Shown here in pieces: positions 35,796-44,376 of a stretch of DNA of 64,000 nt. The stretch covers positions 1-64,000 of the forward strand of contig JANZZL010000065.1 of the NCBI GenBank assembly GCA_026419405.1, given 5' to 3'. How positions within the stretch are numbered: the first letter of the stretch is position 1; each line of letters opens with the position of its first letter. The notes below the pieces were generated by a model that saw only the letters and a program-made list of their open reading frames with translations, was not told the origin of the DNA and made no database searches. This DNA comes from Paracoccaceae bacterium (GTDB lineage Bacteria; Pseudomonadota; Alphaproteobacteria; Rhodobacterales; Rhodobacteraceae). The position numbers and the translations under genes are program-made.

Positions 35796-37058
35796 ATGGC
35801 AGAGGCCGCATCGACAGGAAGCTCTCCGCGCCGCATCCGCCTGAGCAACGCGGCGGCGGCGCTGCGCGCGCTGCATGCCGGCGGGCCGCTCAGCCGCGCC
35901 GAGCTTGCCCGGCGGCTCGGCCTCAACCGCTCCTCCTCGGGGCAGATCGTCGCCGAGCTCACCCAGGCGGGCCTGGTGCGCGAGGTGGAGGACACCTCGG
36001 CCGGGCGGAAGGACCGGCAGCGCGGCGCGGGTCGGCCGGGGATCCTGCTCGGACTGGCGGACGATGCCGCCTTCTTCGTCGGGATCGAGATCGGGGTGGA
36101 GCACATCTCGGCCGTGACCATCGACCTCTCCGGGCGGATCCGCAGCCAGCGCCGCGAGCCGTTCGACGCCCCCCGCTCGCCGGTCGCCGACACCGTCGCC
36201 CGGGCCGTGGAGCTCGCCTTCGCCGGCGAGGACAGCGCGGTGCGCGAGCGCTGCCGGGGCGTCGGGGTCTCGTCGCCGGTGCACATCACCGGCGAGGGCC
36301 GCGTGAGCCTCGCGCCGCTGATCGGCTGGCGGGACCTGCCGCTCCTCGACATCCTGCGCGCGGCGCTGCCCGTCCGCGTGCCGGTGGCGATCGAGAACGA
36401 CGCCAATGCCTTCGCCCTGGGCGACGCCTACAAGCACGGCGCCGCGGGCGTGACCCTCTTCCTGCTGATGGAGACCGGCGTCGGCGGCGGCATCCTGATC
36501 GACGGGCGGCTGTTCCGCGGCAGCCACGGGCTTGCCGGCGAGATCGGCCACATGCTGGTGCCCGGCAGCGGCGGCATCAGCCTCGAGGAGCTGATCGGGC
36601 GCGAGGCGCTGGTCGCCCGCTATCGCGCCGAGGCGGGCCGGCCGGCGGCCGAGATCGAGGATTTCCTTGCCGCGGTGCGCGACCGCGAGCCGGCCGCCGT
36701 GCTGATCGCCGAGGACTGGTCGCGCCATCTCGGCCACACGCTGTTCCAGGCCTGCCGGATGATCGACCCCGACCGGATCGTGCTGGGCGGCTCGGTCGCC
36801 GCGCTCTACCCGCTGGTGGCCGCGCGGGTTGCCGCGCACATGGCCACGACCCGCGCGGTGGCCTTTCCGGTTCCCCCGATCGCCGTCGACGAGGATGCCG
36901 AGTTCGGCTCGGCCTTCGGCGCGGCCTGCCTGATGCACCAGCGCTTCCTGTCGGGCGAGATCGAGGCGCCGGCGGTGCCCGGGGCCGCGCCGCCCGCCAC
37001 CCCGGAGGCCGCGCCGCGCGCCGCACCCGGCCGCCGGCGCCGGACGGCCGTGCCATGA
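35796..37058 (+). CDS. ROK family transcriptional repressor
   Basis: A 420-residue protein with an N-terminal winged HTH (about 15-62, LSRAELARRLGLNRSSSGQIV) and a ROK sugar-kinase-like domain (VGIEIGVEHISAVTIDLSG, ENDANAFALGDA, ETGVGGGILIDG). The ROK zinc-binding cysteine cluster is not seen, as in some regulators. It resembles XylR and NagC-type repressors and most likely controls both arms of the polyol locus. The Ala/Pro/Arg-rich C-terminal tail is specific to this copy. The stop overlaps the kinase start by four bases (ATGA). Confidence 0.9.
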   Translation: MAEAASTGSSPRRIRLSNAAAALRALHAGGPLSRAELARRLGLNRSSSGQIVAELTQAGLVREVEDTSAGRKDRQRGAGRPGILLGLADDAAFFVGIEIGVEHISAVTIDLSGRIRSQRREPFDAPRSPVADTVARAVELAFAGEDSAVRERCRGVGVSSPVHITGEGRVSLAPLIGWRDLPLLDILRAALPVRVPVAIENDANAFALGDAYKHGAAGVTLFLLMETGVGGGILIDGRLFRGSHGLAGEIGHMLVPGSGGISLEELIGREALVARYRAEAGRPAAEIEDFLAAVRDREPAAVLIAEDWSRHLGHTLFQACRMIDPDRIVLGGSVAALYPLVAARVAAHMATTRAVAFPVPPIAVDEDAEFGSAFGAACLMHQRFLSGEIEAPAVPGAAPPATPEAAPRAAPGRRRRTAVP

Positions 37059-38038
37059 CCGGCGGCGCCGCGCTTGCGCCCGACGCCCTCGGGCCCACGG
37101 TCACGGTGGGCGAGATCCTCGTCGAGATCGTCGCCACCACGATCGGCGAGGGCTTCCGCGAACCGCAGCCGCTCTTCGGCCCCTACCCCAGCGGCGCGCC
37201 GGCGATCTTCATCGACCAGTGCGGCCGCATCGGCGGCAGCGCCGCGATGATCGGCGCGGTCGGCGCCGACGACTTCGGCCGGCTGAACCTAGACCGGCTG
37301 GCGCGCGACGGCGTGGACGTCTCGGCGGTGGCGATCGACCCCGACCTCCCCACCGGCAGCGCCTTCGTGCGCTCCCGCGCCGACGGCACGCGCGACTTCG
37401 TCTACAACATCGCCGCCTCGGCCGCGGCCCGCTTCGGCTGGACCGCGCCGGTCGAGGCGCTGGTCACCCGCGCCGGGCACCTGCACGTCATGGGCACGGC
37501 GCTGTCGATGCCGAGCGCCGCGGCGGTGATCGAGCGCGCCGTGGGCATCGTGAAGGGCCGCGGCGGCACGCTCTCGCTGGACCCGAACCTGCGCAAGGAA
37601 CTCAGGCCCGATCCCGCGACCGAGGCGCGCTTCGCCCGGCTGGTCGCCTCGGCCGACCTGCTGCTGCCCTCGGGCGAGGAGCTGGAGCGCGCCGCCGGCG
37701 TGGCGGGCGAGGCGGCGGCAATGGAACGGCTCTTCGCGCTCGGCGTGCGCGAGATCGTGCTCAAGCGCGGCGCGGCGGGGGCGACCTGCTTCCGCCCCGG
37801 CGCGGCGCCGGTCGAGGGCCCGGCCTTCGTCGTGGAGGAGGTGGACCCGACCGGCGCGGGCGACTGCTTCGGCGGCGCCTATGTCGCCTGCCGCCGCCTC
37901 GGCATGGGGGTGGAACAGGCGCTGACCTATGCCTGCGCCGCCGGGGCGCGCAACGTCAGCCTGCGCGGCCCGATGGAGGGCGCGGGCACGCGGGCCGAGC
38001 TCGACGCCTTCATCGCCGCCACCGAGAGGCGCGGCTGA
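37055..38038 (+). CDS. PfkB family carbohydrate kinase
   Basis: A 327-residue ribokinase-fold kinase. The C-terminal signature reads DPTGAGDCFGGAY, with catalytic base Asp270, and the N-terminal half has GRIGGSAAMIGAVGADDFG. Context suggests a ketohexose such as D-tagatose or D-fructose as substrate, because a GatZ/KbaZ-family enzyme follows with a one-base overlap (TGATG). Substrate specificity cannot be read from the sequence. Confidence 0.88.
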   Translation: MTGGAALAPDALGPTVTVGEILVEIVATTIGEGFREPQPLFGPYPSGAPAIFIDQCGRIGGSAAMIGAVGADDFGRLNLDRLARDGVDVSAVAIDPDLPTGSAFVRSRADGTRDFVYNIAASAAARFGWTAPVEALVTRAGHLHVMGTALSMPSAAAVIERAVGIVKGRGGTLSLDPNLRKELRPDPATEARFARLVASADLLLPSGEELERAAGVAGEAAAMERLFALGVREIVLKRGAAGATCFRPGAAPVEGPAFVVEEVDPTGAGDCFGGAYVACRRLGMGVEQALTYACAAGARNVSLRGPMEGAGTRAELDAFIAATERRG

Positions 38039-39327
38039 TGGCGGACACGCTCCTCTCGCTTGCCGCCGACCGCCGCCGCGGCATCCTGCGCGGCGTCACC
38101 TCGGTGTGCTCGGCCCATCCGCTTGTCCTGCGCGCGACGCTCCGCTTCGCCGCGGCGACCGGCAGCACCGCGCTGATCGAGGCGACCTGCAACCAGGTGA
38201 ACCATCGCGGCGGCTACACCGGGATGCAGCCCGCCGACTTCGCCGCCCTCGTCCGGCGCATCGCCGCCGAGGAGGGGTGCCCCGGCGCGCGGATCGTGCT
38301 CGGCGGCGACCACCTCGGCCCGAACCCCTGGCGCGACCGGCCGGCGGAGGAGGCCATGGCCGAGGCCGAACGGATGGTCGCCGCCTATGCCGCCGCGGGC
38401 TTCGCCAAGCTGCATCTCGATGCCTCGATGGGCTGTGCCGGCGAGCCCGCCGCGCTCGACGACGCGACGACCGCCCGGCGCGCGGCGCGGCTCGCGGCCG
38501 TGGCCGAGGCCGCCGCGGCCGGGGCCGGCCTGCCGCCGCCGCTCTACGTGATCGGCACCGAGGTGCCGCCGCCAGGCGGCGCCGACCACGCGCTTGCGGC
38601 GATCACGCCGACCGCGCCCGAGGCGGCGCGGCGCACCATCGCCGTCCACCGCGAGACCTTCGCCGCCGCGGGGCTCGGCGCGGCCTTCGACCGCGCCATC
38701 GGGCTCGTCGTCCAGCCCGGCGTGGAGTTCTCCAACCGCGACGTGGTGCGGCACGACCCCGCCCGCAGCGCGCCCCTGACGGCGCTTCTCGCCGAGGAGC
38801 CGCAGTTCGTCTACGAGGCGCATTCCACCGACTACCAGGGCGCGGCGGCGCTGGCGACGCTGGTCGCGGGCGGGTTCCAGATCCTCAAGGTCGGCCCCGA
38901 GCTGACCTTCGTGCTGCGCGAGGCGCTCTACGCGCTCGACCTCGTTGCCTCCGACCTCGTCGCGGGCTACGGCGACCGGCCGCTGATGCGCGCGATGGAG
39001 GCGCTGATGCTGGCCGAACCCGGCCACTGGCAGCGCCACTATCCGGGCGGGCCCGACGAGCAGCGGCTGCTGCGCCACTACAGCCTGTCGGACCGCATCC
39101 GCTACTACTGGGCCCATCCGGCGGCGCAGGCGGCGGTGGACCGCCTGACGACCGCGCTCGCCGGGCGGCGGGTGCCCGCGCCGATCCTCTGGCAGCATCT
39201 GCCCCGCGCCGCCGACCGTTTCGCCGACCGACCGCTCGACCCCGAGGCGGTGCTGGTCTGGCGCGTCACCGAAACGCTGGCCGCCTATCACGCCGCCGGC
39301 ACCCTACAGGGAGGAAGGACAGGATGA
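38038..39327 (+). CDS. GatZ/KbaZ family protein, probable D-tagatose 6-phosphate 4-epimerase
   Basis: A 429-residue protein of the GatZ/KbaZ family (PF08013). It starts with GILRGVTSVCSAHPLVL, followed by IEATCNQVNHRGGYTGM, IVLGGDHLGPNPW, HLDASMGCAG and the VYEAHSTDYQ block. In enterobacteria GatZ/KbaZ assist the class II tagatose-bisphosphate aldolase GatY/KbaY, but no aldolase gene is present here. In Agrobacterium a member of this family is D-tagatose 6-phosphate 4-epimerase, making fructose 6-phosphate. The kinase just upstream makes that role more likely. Confidence 0.85.
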   Translation: MADTLLSLAADRRRGILRGVTSVCSAHPLVLRATLRFAAATGSTALIEATCNQVNHRGGYTGMQPADFAALVRRIAAEEGCPGARIVLGGDHLGPNPWRDRPAEEAMAEAERMVAAYAAAGFAKLHLDASMGCAGEPAALDDATTARRAARLAAVAEAAAAGAGLPPPLYVIGTEVPPPGGADHALAAITPTAPEAARRTIAVHRETFAAAGLGAAFDRAIGLVVQPGVEFSNRDVVRHDPARSAPLTALLAEEPQFVYEAHSTDYQGAAALATLVAGGFQILKVGPELTFVLREALYALDLVASDLVAGYGDRPLMRAMEALMLAEPGHWQRHYPGGPDEQRLLRHYSLSDRIRYYWAHPAAQAAVDRLTTALAGRRVPAPILWQHLPRAADRFADRPLDPEAVLVWRVTETLAAYHAAGTLQGGRTG

Positions 39328-40049
39328 CCGCACTTGAAGGCAAGATCGCCGCCGTCACCGGGGCGGCCTCGGGCATCGGGCTCGCCACGGTCGAGGCGCT
39401 GATCGGCGCGGGCGCGCGCGTCGTGCTGATCGACCGCGACACCGCCGCGCTGAAGGCGGCCTGCGATCGGCTCGGGCCCGCCGCGATGCCGCTCACGCTC
39501 GACCTGCTCGACGCGAAGGCCTGCGCCTCGATCCTCGAGGGCATCCTCGGCGCCGCCGGCGGGCTCGACATCTTCCACGCCAACGCCGGAACCTACATCG
39601 GCGGCGACCTGACCGCGACCACGCCCGAGGCCATCGACCGGATGCTGAACCTCAACGTCAACGCGGTGATGAAGAACGTGCATGCGGTGATCCCGCACAT
39701 GATCGCCAGGGGCAGCGGCGACATCGTCATCACCTCGTCGGTCGCCGGCCATTTCCCCGTGCCGTGGGAGCCGGTCTATTCCGCCTCGAAATGGGCGATG
39801 ACCTGCTTCACCCAGACCATGCGCCGACAGCTTCTGAAGCACGGCATCCGCGTGGGCCAGGTCTCGCCCGGCCCGGTGATCAGCGCGCTGCTGGCCGACT
39901 GGCCCGAGGAGAACCTGCGCAAGGCCAAGGAGGCCGGCGCGCTGATCGAGCCGAAGGAGGTGGCCGAGGCGATCCTGTTCATGCTGACGCGGCCGCGCAC
40001 GGTGACGATCCGCGACGTCATCATCCTGCCCTCGACCTTCGACATCTGA
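39324..40049 (+). CDS. Short-chain dehydrogenase, ribitol 2-dehydrogenase-like
   Basis: A 241-residue SDR with TGAASGIG at 12-19, ANAG at 86-89, and Tyr152 and Lys156. The run LDIFHANAGTYIGG, then WEPVYSASK, then the ending RDVIILPSTFDI follows Klebsiella ribitol 2-dehydrogenase along the whole length. It would oxidise a pentitol or hexitol at C2. It overlaps the preceding gene by four bases and is followed eight bases later by another SDR. Confidence 0.87.
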   Translation: MTALEGKIAAVTGAASGIGLATVEALIGAGARVVLIDRDTAALKAACDRLGPAAMPLTLDLLDAKACASILEGILGAAGGLDIFHANAGTYIGGDLTATTPEAIDRMLNLNVNAVMKNVHAVIPHMIARGSGDIVITSSVAGHFPVPWEPVYSASKWAMTCFTQTMRRQLLKHGIRVGQVSPGPVISALLADWPEENLRKAKEAGALIEPKEVAEAILFMLTRPRTVTIRDVIILPSTFDI

Positions 40050-40057
40050 GGCGGGCC

Positions 40058-40831
40058 ATGGGCTATCTGGAGAGGTTCCGCCTCGACGGCGAGGTGGCGG
40101 TGGTGACCGGCGGCGGCCGGGCGATCGGGCTCGCCTGCGTCGAGGCGCTGGCCGAGGCCGGCGCCCGCGTGGTGGTGATCGAGCGCGCCGAGGCCGACGC
40201 CGCCGCGGCGCTGGCGCTGCGCGAGAAGGGCTACGCGGTCGAGCTGCGGACCGGCAGCGTGACCGACGCCGCGCGGATGGAGGCGATCGCGGACGGCCTC
40301 GCTGCGGCCGGCACGCCCGCGACGGTGCTCGTCAACAACGCCGGCATCGGCCAGAGCGGCATCCCCTCGGAAGCCGTCTCCGACGAGGACTGGCTGAGGA
40401 TGATGGATGTCAACCTCAACGGCGTCTTCTGGTGCAGCCGCGCCTTCGGCCGGCACATGATCGCGCTCGGGCGCGGGGCCATCGTCAACCTCGGCTCGAT
40501 GTCGGGCCTGATCGCCAACCGCCCCCAGCCGCAGACGCCCTACAACGTCTCGAAGGCCGCCGTGCACCACCTGACGCGCTCGATGGCGGCCGAATGGGCG
40601 CAGCACGGCATCCGCGTCAACGCCGTGGCGCCCACCTACATCGAGACGCCGATGGTGACGCAGGTTGAGGCCAACCGGGAGCGCATCCCCGTCTGGCTCG
40701 CCGATACGCCGATGGGCCGGATGGGCCGGCCCGAGGAGGTGGCGGCCGCGGTCCTGTTCCTCGCCTCGCCCGCCGCGAGCCTGACGACCGGCGCGATCCT
40801 GACGACCGACGGCGGCTTCACCTGCTGGTAG
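40058..40831 (+). CDS. Short-chain dehydrogenase, galactitol 2-dehydrogenase-like
   Basis: A 257-residue SDR with TGGGRAIG at 17-24, NNAG at 93-96, and Tyr162 and Lys166. The segments FRLDGEVAVVTG, VNLNGVFWCSRAFGRHMI, AIVNLGSMSG and FLASPAASLTTGAI closely follow galactitol dehydrogenase of Rhodobacter sphaeroides (galactitol to L-tagatose) and related arabinitol dehydrogenases. It closes the plus-strand polyol arm. The next gene is convergent, with only 16 bases between the stops. Confidence 0.87.
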   Translation: MGYLERFRLDGEVAVVTGGGRAIGLACVEALAEAGARVVVIERAEADAAAALALREKGYAVELRTGSVTDAARMEAIADGLAAAGTPATVLVNNAGIGQSGIPSEAVSDEDWLRMMDVNLNGVFWCSRAFGRHMIALGRGAIVNLGSMSGLIANRPQPQTPYNVSKAAVHHLTRSMAAEWAQHGIRVNAVAPTYIETPMVTQVEANRERIPVWLADTPMGRMGRPEEVAAAVLFLASPAASLTTGAILTTDGGFTCW

Positions 40832-40847
40832 GCGGCGGCGGCGGGGC

Positions 40848-42311
40848 TCAGCGCGGCGCGCCGACCGCCCGCCCCGCCCCCTCCGGCCGGGGCAGGCGCG
40901 CATGCGCCGCCCAGACCTCGGCGAGCCGCGCCGCCACGGTCTCGCCCGGCGGGCTCGGCCGCCGCGTCGCGAGGCTGACGTGGATCAGCATGTGCTCGCC
41001 CGTGGCCTTCAGCGCGCCGCCCGCGCGCATCTCGTGCCAGAGGTGCATCCGCTTGCCCTCGGCCCCCAGAAGCTGGGTGCGGATCTCGATGCGCTCGCCG
41101 GCATGGACCTCGCCGAGGTGGCGGATGTGCGTCTCGGCGGTGAAGAAGCTGCCGCCCGTGGCGATATAGTCCGCATCGCAGCCCACGATCTCCATGAAGC
41201 GGTCGGTGGCGTCGCCGAAGGCCTGGAGGTAGCGCGCCTCGTTCATGTGGCCGTTGTAGTCGGTCCAGTCGAGCGGCACGGCGCGGGCACCGGTCAGGAT
41301 CGGGCCCGAGAGATCGGGCGCGGGACGGCCGATGCGGGCGTCGTGCTCCCGCAGGAGCCGCCCCGCCCCCCAGCCGTCGCGCGGGTCGGCGGCGTAGCCC
41401 TTCAGGCTGCGCAGGATGCCCACGAGGTTGCGGTCGCGGATCCGCTCCAGCTCGCGGATCGTGAAGGCGCCCGACTGCGCGTCGGACTGCGCGGCGATCG
41501 TCTCCACCAGTTCGTCGGTCAGCTCGGGGACGTCGGTGAGCTTCGTCCAGGGCCACTTCAGGCAGGGGCCGAACTGGGCGATGAAGTGGCGCATCCCCGC
41601 CTCGCCGCCGGCGATCCGGTAGGTCTCGAACAGGCCCATCTGCGCCCACCTGAGGCCGAAGCCGTAGCGGATCGCGTCGTCGATCTCTTCGGTCGTGGCC
41701 ACGCCGTCCTTGACCAGCCAGAGCGCCTCGCGCCAGACCGCCTCGAGGAAGCGGTCGGCGATATGGGCGTCGATCTCCTTGCGGACGAGGAGCGGGTGCA
41801 TGCCGATGCCGGTCAGCACGGCGCGGGCCTGCTCCACCACCTCGGGCGGGTTCGCAGGCGAGGGCACGAGTTCGGCGAGCGGCAGCAGATAGACCGGGTT
41901 GAACGGATGGGTGACGAGGATGCGGGCCGGATCGGCCGCGTTCTCCTGAAGCTCCGACGGCCGGAAGCCGGAGGTCGAAGAGCCGATCAGGGCCCGCGGT
42001 GCGTGTCGCTGGATCTCGGCGTAGACCCGGTGCTTCAGCTCCAGCCGCTCGGGCACCGCCTCGACCACCCATTCCGCCCCGGCGACCGCCTCGGCGAGCG
42101 AAGTGCCCACGCTCAGCCGCCCCTCGTCGGGCAGCGCCACGTCGTGCAGGCCCGGCAGCGCGGCGCGGGCATTGGCCAGCACCTCGCCCACCTTGCGCGG
42201 CGCCTCCGGGTCGGGGTCGGCGACCGCCACGTCCCAGCCCATCAGCAGGAATCGCGCGGCCCATCCCGCGCCGATCACGCCCCCGCCCACCACTGCCGCC
42301 TTGCGTCTCAT
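40848..42311 (-). CDS. lcdH: L-carnitine dehydrogenase fused to a betainyl-CoA thioesterase domain
   Basis: A 487-residue fusion. Residues 1 to about 320 form a 3-hydroxyacyl-CoA dehydrogenase-like domain (GGGVIGAG at 9-16, HPFNPVYLLPLAELV, GFGLRWAQMGLFETYRIAGGEAGM). From about residue 340 a hot-dog thioesterase domain follows (LDWTDYNGHMNEARYLQAFGDAT). Rhizobial carnitine dehydrogenases have the same layout. It oxidises L-carnitine to 3-dehydrocarnitine, and the thioesterase would release glycine betaine from betainyl-CoA. The cleavage enzyme between the two steps is encoded upstream in the same operon. Confidence 0.92.
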   Translation of the reverse strand: MRRKAAVVGGGVIGAGWAARFLLMGWDVAVADPDPEAPRKVGEVLANARAALPGLHDVALPDEGRLSVGTSLAEAVAGAEWVVEAVPERLELKHRVYAEIQRHAPRALIGSSTSGFRPSELQENAADPARILVTHPFNPVYLLPLAELVPSPANPPEVVEQARAVLTGIGMHPLLVRKEIDAHIADRFLEAVWREALWLVKDGVATTEEIDDAIRYGFGLRWAQMGLFETYRIAGGEAGMRHFIAQFGPCLKWPWTKLTDVPELTDELVETIAAQSDAQSGAFTIRELERIRDRNLVGILRSLKGYAADPRDGWGAGRLLREHDARIGRPAPDLSGPILTGARAVPLDWTDYNGHMNEARYLQAFGDATDRFMEIVGCDADYIATGGSFFTAETHIRHLGEVHAGERIEIRTQLLGAEGKRMHLWHEMRAGGALKATGEHMLIHVSLATRRPSPPGETVAARLAEVWAAHARLPRPEGAGRAVGAPR

Positions 42312-42383
42312 CCGCCGTTCCTCCCTCGAGATCGCCGCATCGCCCCGCCCCGTCCGCCGCGCACCCCGGTCGGGCGGCCCGCC

Positions 42384-42923
42384 TCACCGCGCGGCCGCGC
42401 CGGCGAAGACCTGGAGCCGCGACAGGTCGTAGCCGTTCCATTCCAGGATCGCCATCGCCGCCCTGAGCCGGTCGGGCGGGATCGTCGGCTCGCGGTTCAG
42501 GATCCAGCCCGCCCGCCCCGAGGGCACGCCCACGACAGCGGTTCGGTAGCCCTCGTCCACCCAGAGCACCCAGTAGGGCCCGCGGAACGGCAGGCCGCGG
42601 AACGAGACCTCGAAGCGCCCCGGCCCGGCCGGCACGGCGCGGCCCTCGATGCGCCGTCCGCCCGAGGCGGTGGGGCAGGCGTTCACGATGCCGAGCGAGC
42701 CGTCCGCCAGCAGCGTGTAGTCCGCCGTGGCCGGCCCGCAGCCGGCCTGGAAGGGCACCGGATAGCGGGCGACCTCGTGCCAGCGCCCCGCATAGCGGGC
42801 CGCATCGAGCGCGGCGATCGAGGTCATCGGCACGCGCGCATCGCGGTAGGAGGGCGCGACCGCGGCGCAGCCCGCCAGCGCGGCGGCGACGAGAAGCGGC
42901 AGGGCCGCCGTCAGCGCGCGCAT
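42384..42923 (-). CDS. blc: Outer-membrane lipocalin (Blc family)
   Basis: A 179-residue lipoprotein. The signal ends in a lipobox LAGC (about 16-19). Lipocalin motifs follow: RYAGRWHEVARYP near 43-55, the FEVSFRGLPFRGPYWVLWVDEGY block and the ILNREPTIPPD segment. Blc proteins bind lipids or fatty acids at the outer membrane. The start at 42923 overlaps the previous gene by 13 bases, so it is part of the carnitine operon; a link to acylcarnitine-derived fatty acids is conceivable but not shown. Confidence 0.88.
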   Translation of the reverse strand: MRALTAALPLLVAAALAGCAAVAPSYRDARVPMTSIAALDAARYAGRWHEVARYPVPFQAGCGPATADYTLLADGSLGIVNACPTASGGRRIEGRAVPAGPGRFEVSFRGLPFRGPYWVLWVDEGYRTAVVGVPSGRAGWILNREPTIPPDRLRAAMAILEWNGYDLSRLQVFAGAAAR

Positions 42924-43384
42924 GCCGTGACCCGCCGCCCGTCGGGCCCGAACTGCGCCGTGCAGCCGGGCACCACCGTGGTGGCCGAGCAGCGGCCCGT
43001 CCGCGCCTCGGGCGCGGCGGCGAGGCACACCCCTTCGCAGTCGGTCGCGCGGCGGCATTCCCGGCCGGCGTCGGCGGTGGCGCGGGCGCAGAACCAGCCG
43101 AAGGCGCCCTGGCGGAAGAGCTCGGTGCCGCTGGCCGCGCAGCGCTCGCGCCAGCGCGTCTCCTCGCGCACGAGCGCCGCCGCGCCGCGCTGCCCGCAGG
43201 CCCATTCGCCGCTGGGCCCGAGGCGGATCACCTCCTCGCCGCGTGCCCGGCAGGCCTCCTGCGCGGCGGCGACGCGCGCCTCGGCGCGCTGACGCGCGGC
43301 CGCGCGCGCCGCCTCGAGGTCGGGCGAGACGCCGCCGTCGCCGCAGGCGGCGAGGAGCAGGACCGCAAGGACGAGCCGCCTCAT
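42911..43384 (-). CDS. Cysteine-rich lipoprotein of unknown function
   Basis: I recognise no family. The 157-residue product has a lipoprotein signal with lipobox LLAAC (Cys14). A helical Ala/Arg/Glu-rich segment (about 22-44) follows and then ten further cysteines, probably paired in the periplasm (GEWACGQ, RERCAASG, FGWFCARA, GRECRRATDCEGVC, VVPGCTAQ). WACG and WFCA suggest two related repeats. It overlaps the dehydrocarnitine cleavage gene by four bases and the lipocalin gene by 13, so it belongs to the carnitine operon. Confidence 0.75.
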   Translation of the reverse strand: MRRLVLAVLLLAACGDGGVSPDLEAARAAARQRAEARVAAAQEACRARGEEVIRLGPSGEWACGQRGAAALVREETRWRERCAASGTELFRQGAFGWFCARATADAGRECRRATDCEGVCLAAAPEARTGRCSATTVVPGCTAQFGPDGRRVTACAR

Positions 43385-44295
43385 GCCGCAACCGGCGCGC
43401 GCTTGACGAGGCCGAGGCGGGCGCGCACCTCCTCGGGCCCGATCACCCGGGCGCCGAGGTTCTCGATGATCGTCACCGCGCGCTCGACGAGCTGCGCATT
43501 GGTGGCAAGCTGCCCCTTGCCCAGCCAGAGGTTGTCCTCGAGCCCCACGCGCACATTGCCCCCGGCAAGCACCGCGGCCGCGACATAGGGCATCTGGTTG
43601 CGCCCCAGCGAGAAGGCCGAGAAGGTCCAGCCCTTGGGCACGTTGTTGACCATCGCCATGAAGGTGTTGAGGTCGTCCGGCGCGCCCCAGGGCACGCCCA
43701 TGCAGAGCTGCACCAGGCAGGGCTCGCGCAGCACGCCGAGGCGGACCAGCTCCTGCGCATACCACAGATGCCCGGTGTCGAAGGCCTCGATCTCGGGCTT
43801 CACGCCCAGCCGCTCCATCTCGGCGCCCATCGCCCGGAGCATGCCGGGGGTGTTGACCATCACGTAGTCGGCCTCGGCGAAGTTCATCGTGCCGCAGTCG
43901 AGCGTGGTGATCTCGGGCAGGCACTGGCGGACATGTTCCATCCGCTCGGAGGCGCCCGCCATGTCGCTGCCGGGCGCCGGGGGCAGCGGCGCCTCGGGGC
44001 CGCCCAGGACCAGGTCGCCGCCCATCCCGGCGGTCAGGTTCAGCACCACGTCCACCTCGGCGGCGCGGATCCGTTCGGTGACCTCGCGGTAGAGCTCGAC
44101 CCGGCGCGAGGGGCGCCCCGTGTCGGGCTCGCGCACGTGGCAGTGCACGATCGCCGCGCCGGCCTTCGCGGCGTCGATCGCCGCGGCGGCGATCTCGGCG
44201 GGCGAGCGCGGCACGTGCGGGCTGCGGTCCTGCGTGCTTCCCGAGCCGGTGACAGCGCAGGTGACGAAGACCTCGCGGTTCATGGCAAGCGGCAT
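43381..44295 (-). CDS. BKACE-family beta-keto acid cleavage enzyme, probable dehydrocarnitine cleavage
   Basis: A 304-residue TIM-barrel enzyme of the 3-keto-5-aminohexanoate cleavage (BKACE, DUF849) family. The zinc ligands His51 and His53 lie in VHCHVRE, with further family blocks LNLTAGMGG, SLDCGTMNF-like LDCGTMNF, and VRVGLEDNLWLGKG. Members of this family join a beta-keto acid with acetyl-CoA. Next to carnitine dehydrogenase/thioesterase the likely reaction is dehydrocarnitine plus acetyl-CoA to acetoacetate plus betainyl-CoA. ATG at 44295 has GAGGAGGGA seven bases upstream; it is the first gene of the operon. Confidence 0.9.
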   Translation of the reverse strand: MPLAMNREVFVTCAVTGSGSTQDRSPHVPRSPAEIAAAAIDAAKAGAAIVHCHVREPDTGRPSRRVELYREVTERIRAAEVDVVLNLTAGMGGDLVLGGPEAPLPPAPGSDMAGASERMEHVRQCLPEITTLDCGTMNFAEADYVMVNTPGMLRAMGAEMERLGVKPEIEAFDTGHLWYAQELVRLGVLREPCLVQLCMGVPWGAPDDLNTFMAMVNNVPKGWTFSAFSLGRNQMPYVAAAVLAGGNVRVGLEDNLWLGKGQLATNAQLVERAVTIIENLGARVIGPEEVRARLGLVKRAPVAA

Positions 44296-44376
44296 GGGCG
44301 TCCCTCCTCGGCCCCCGAACAGAATCGATTCCGCCGCCCCCGGCAAGTCCGGAAGCGACACGGATCCGCGAGCTGT

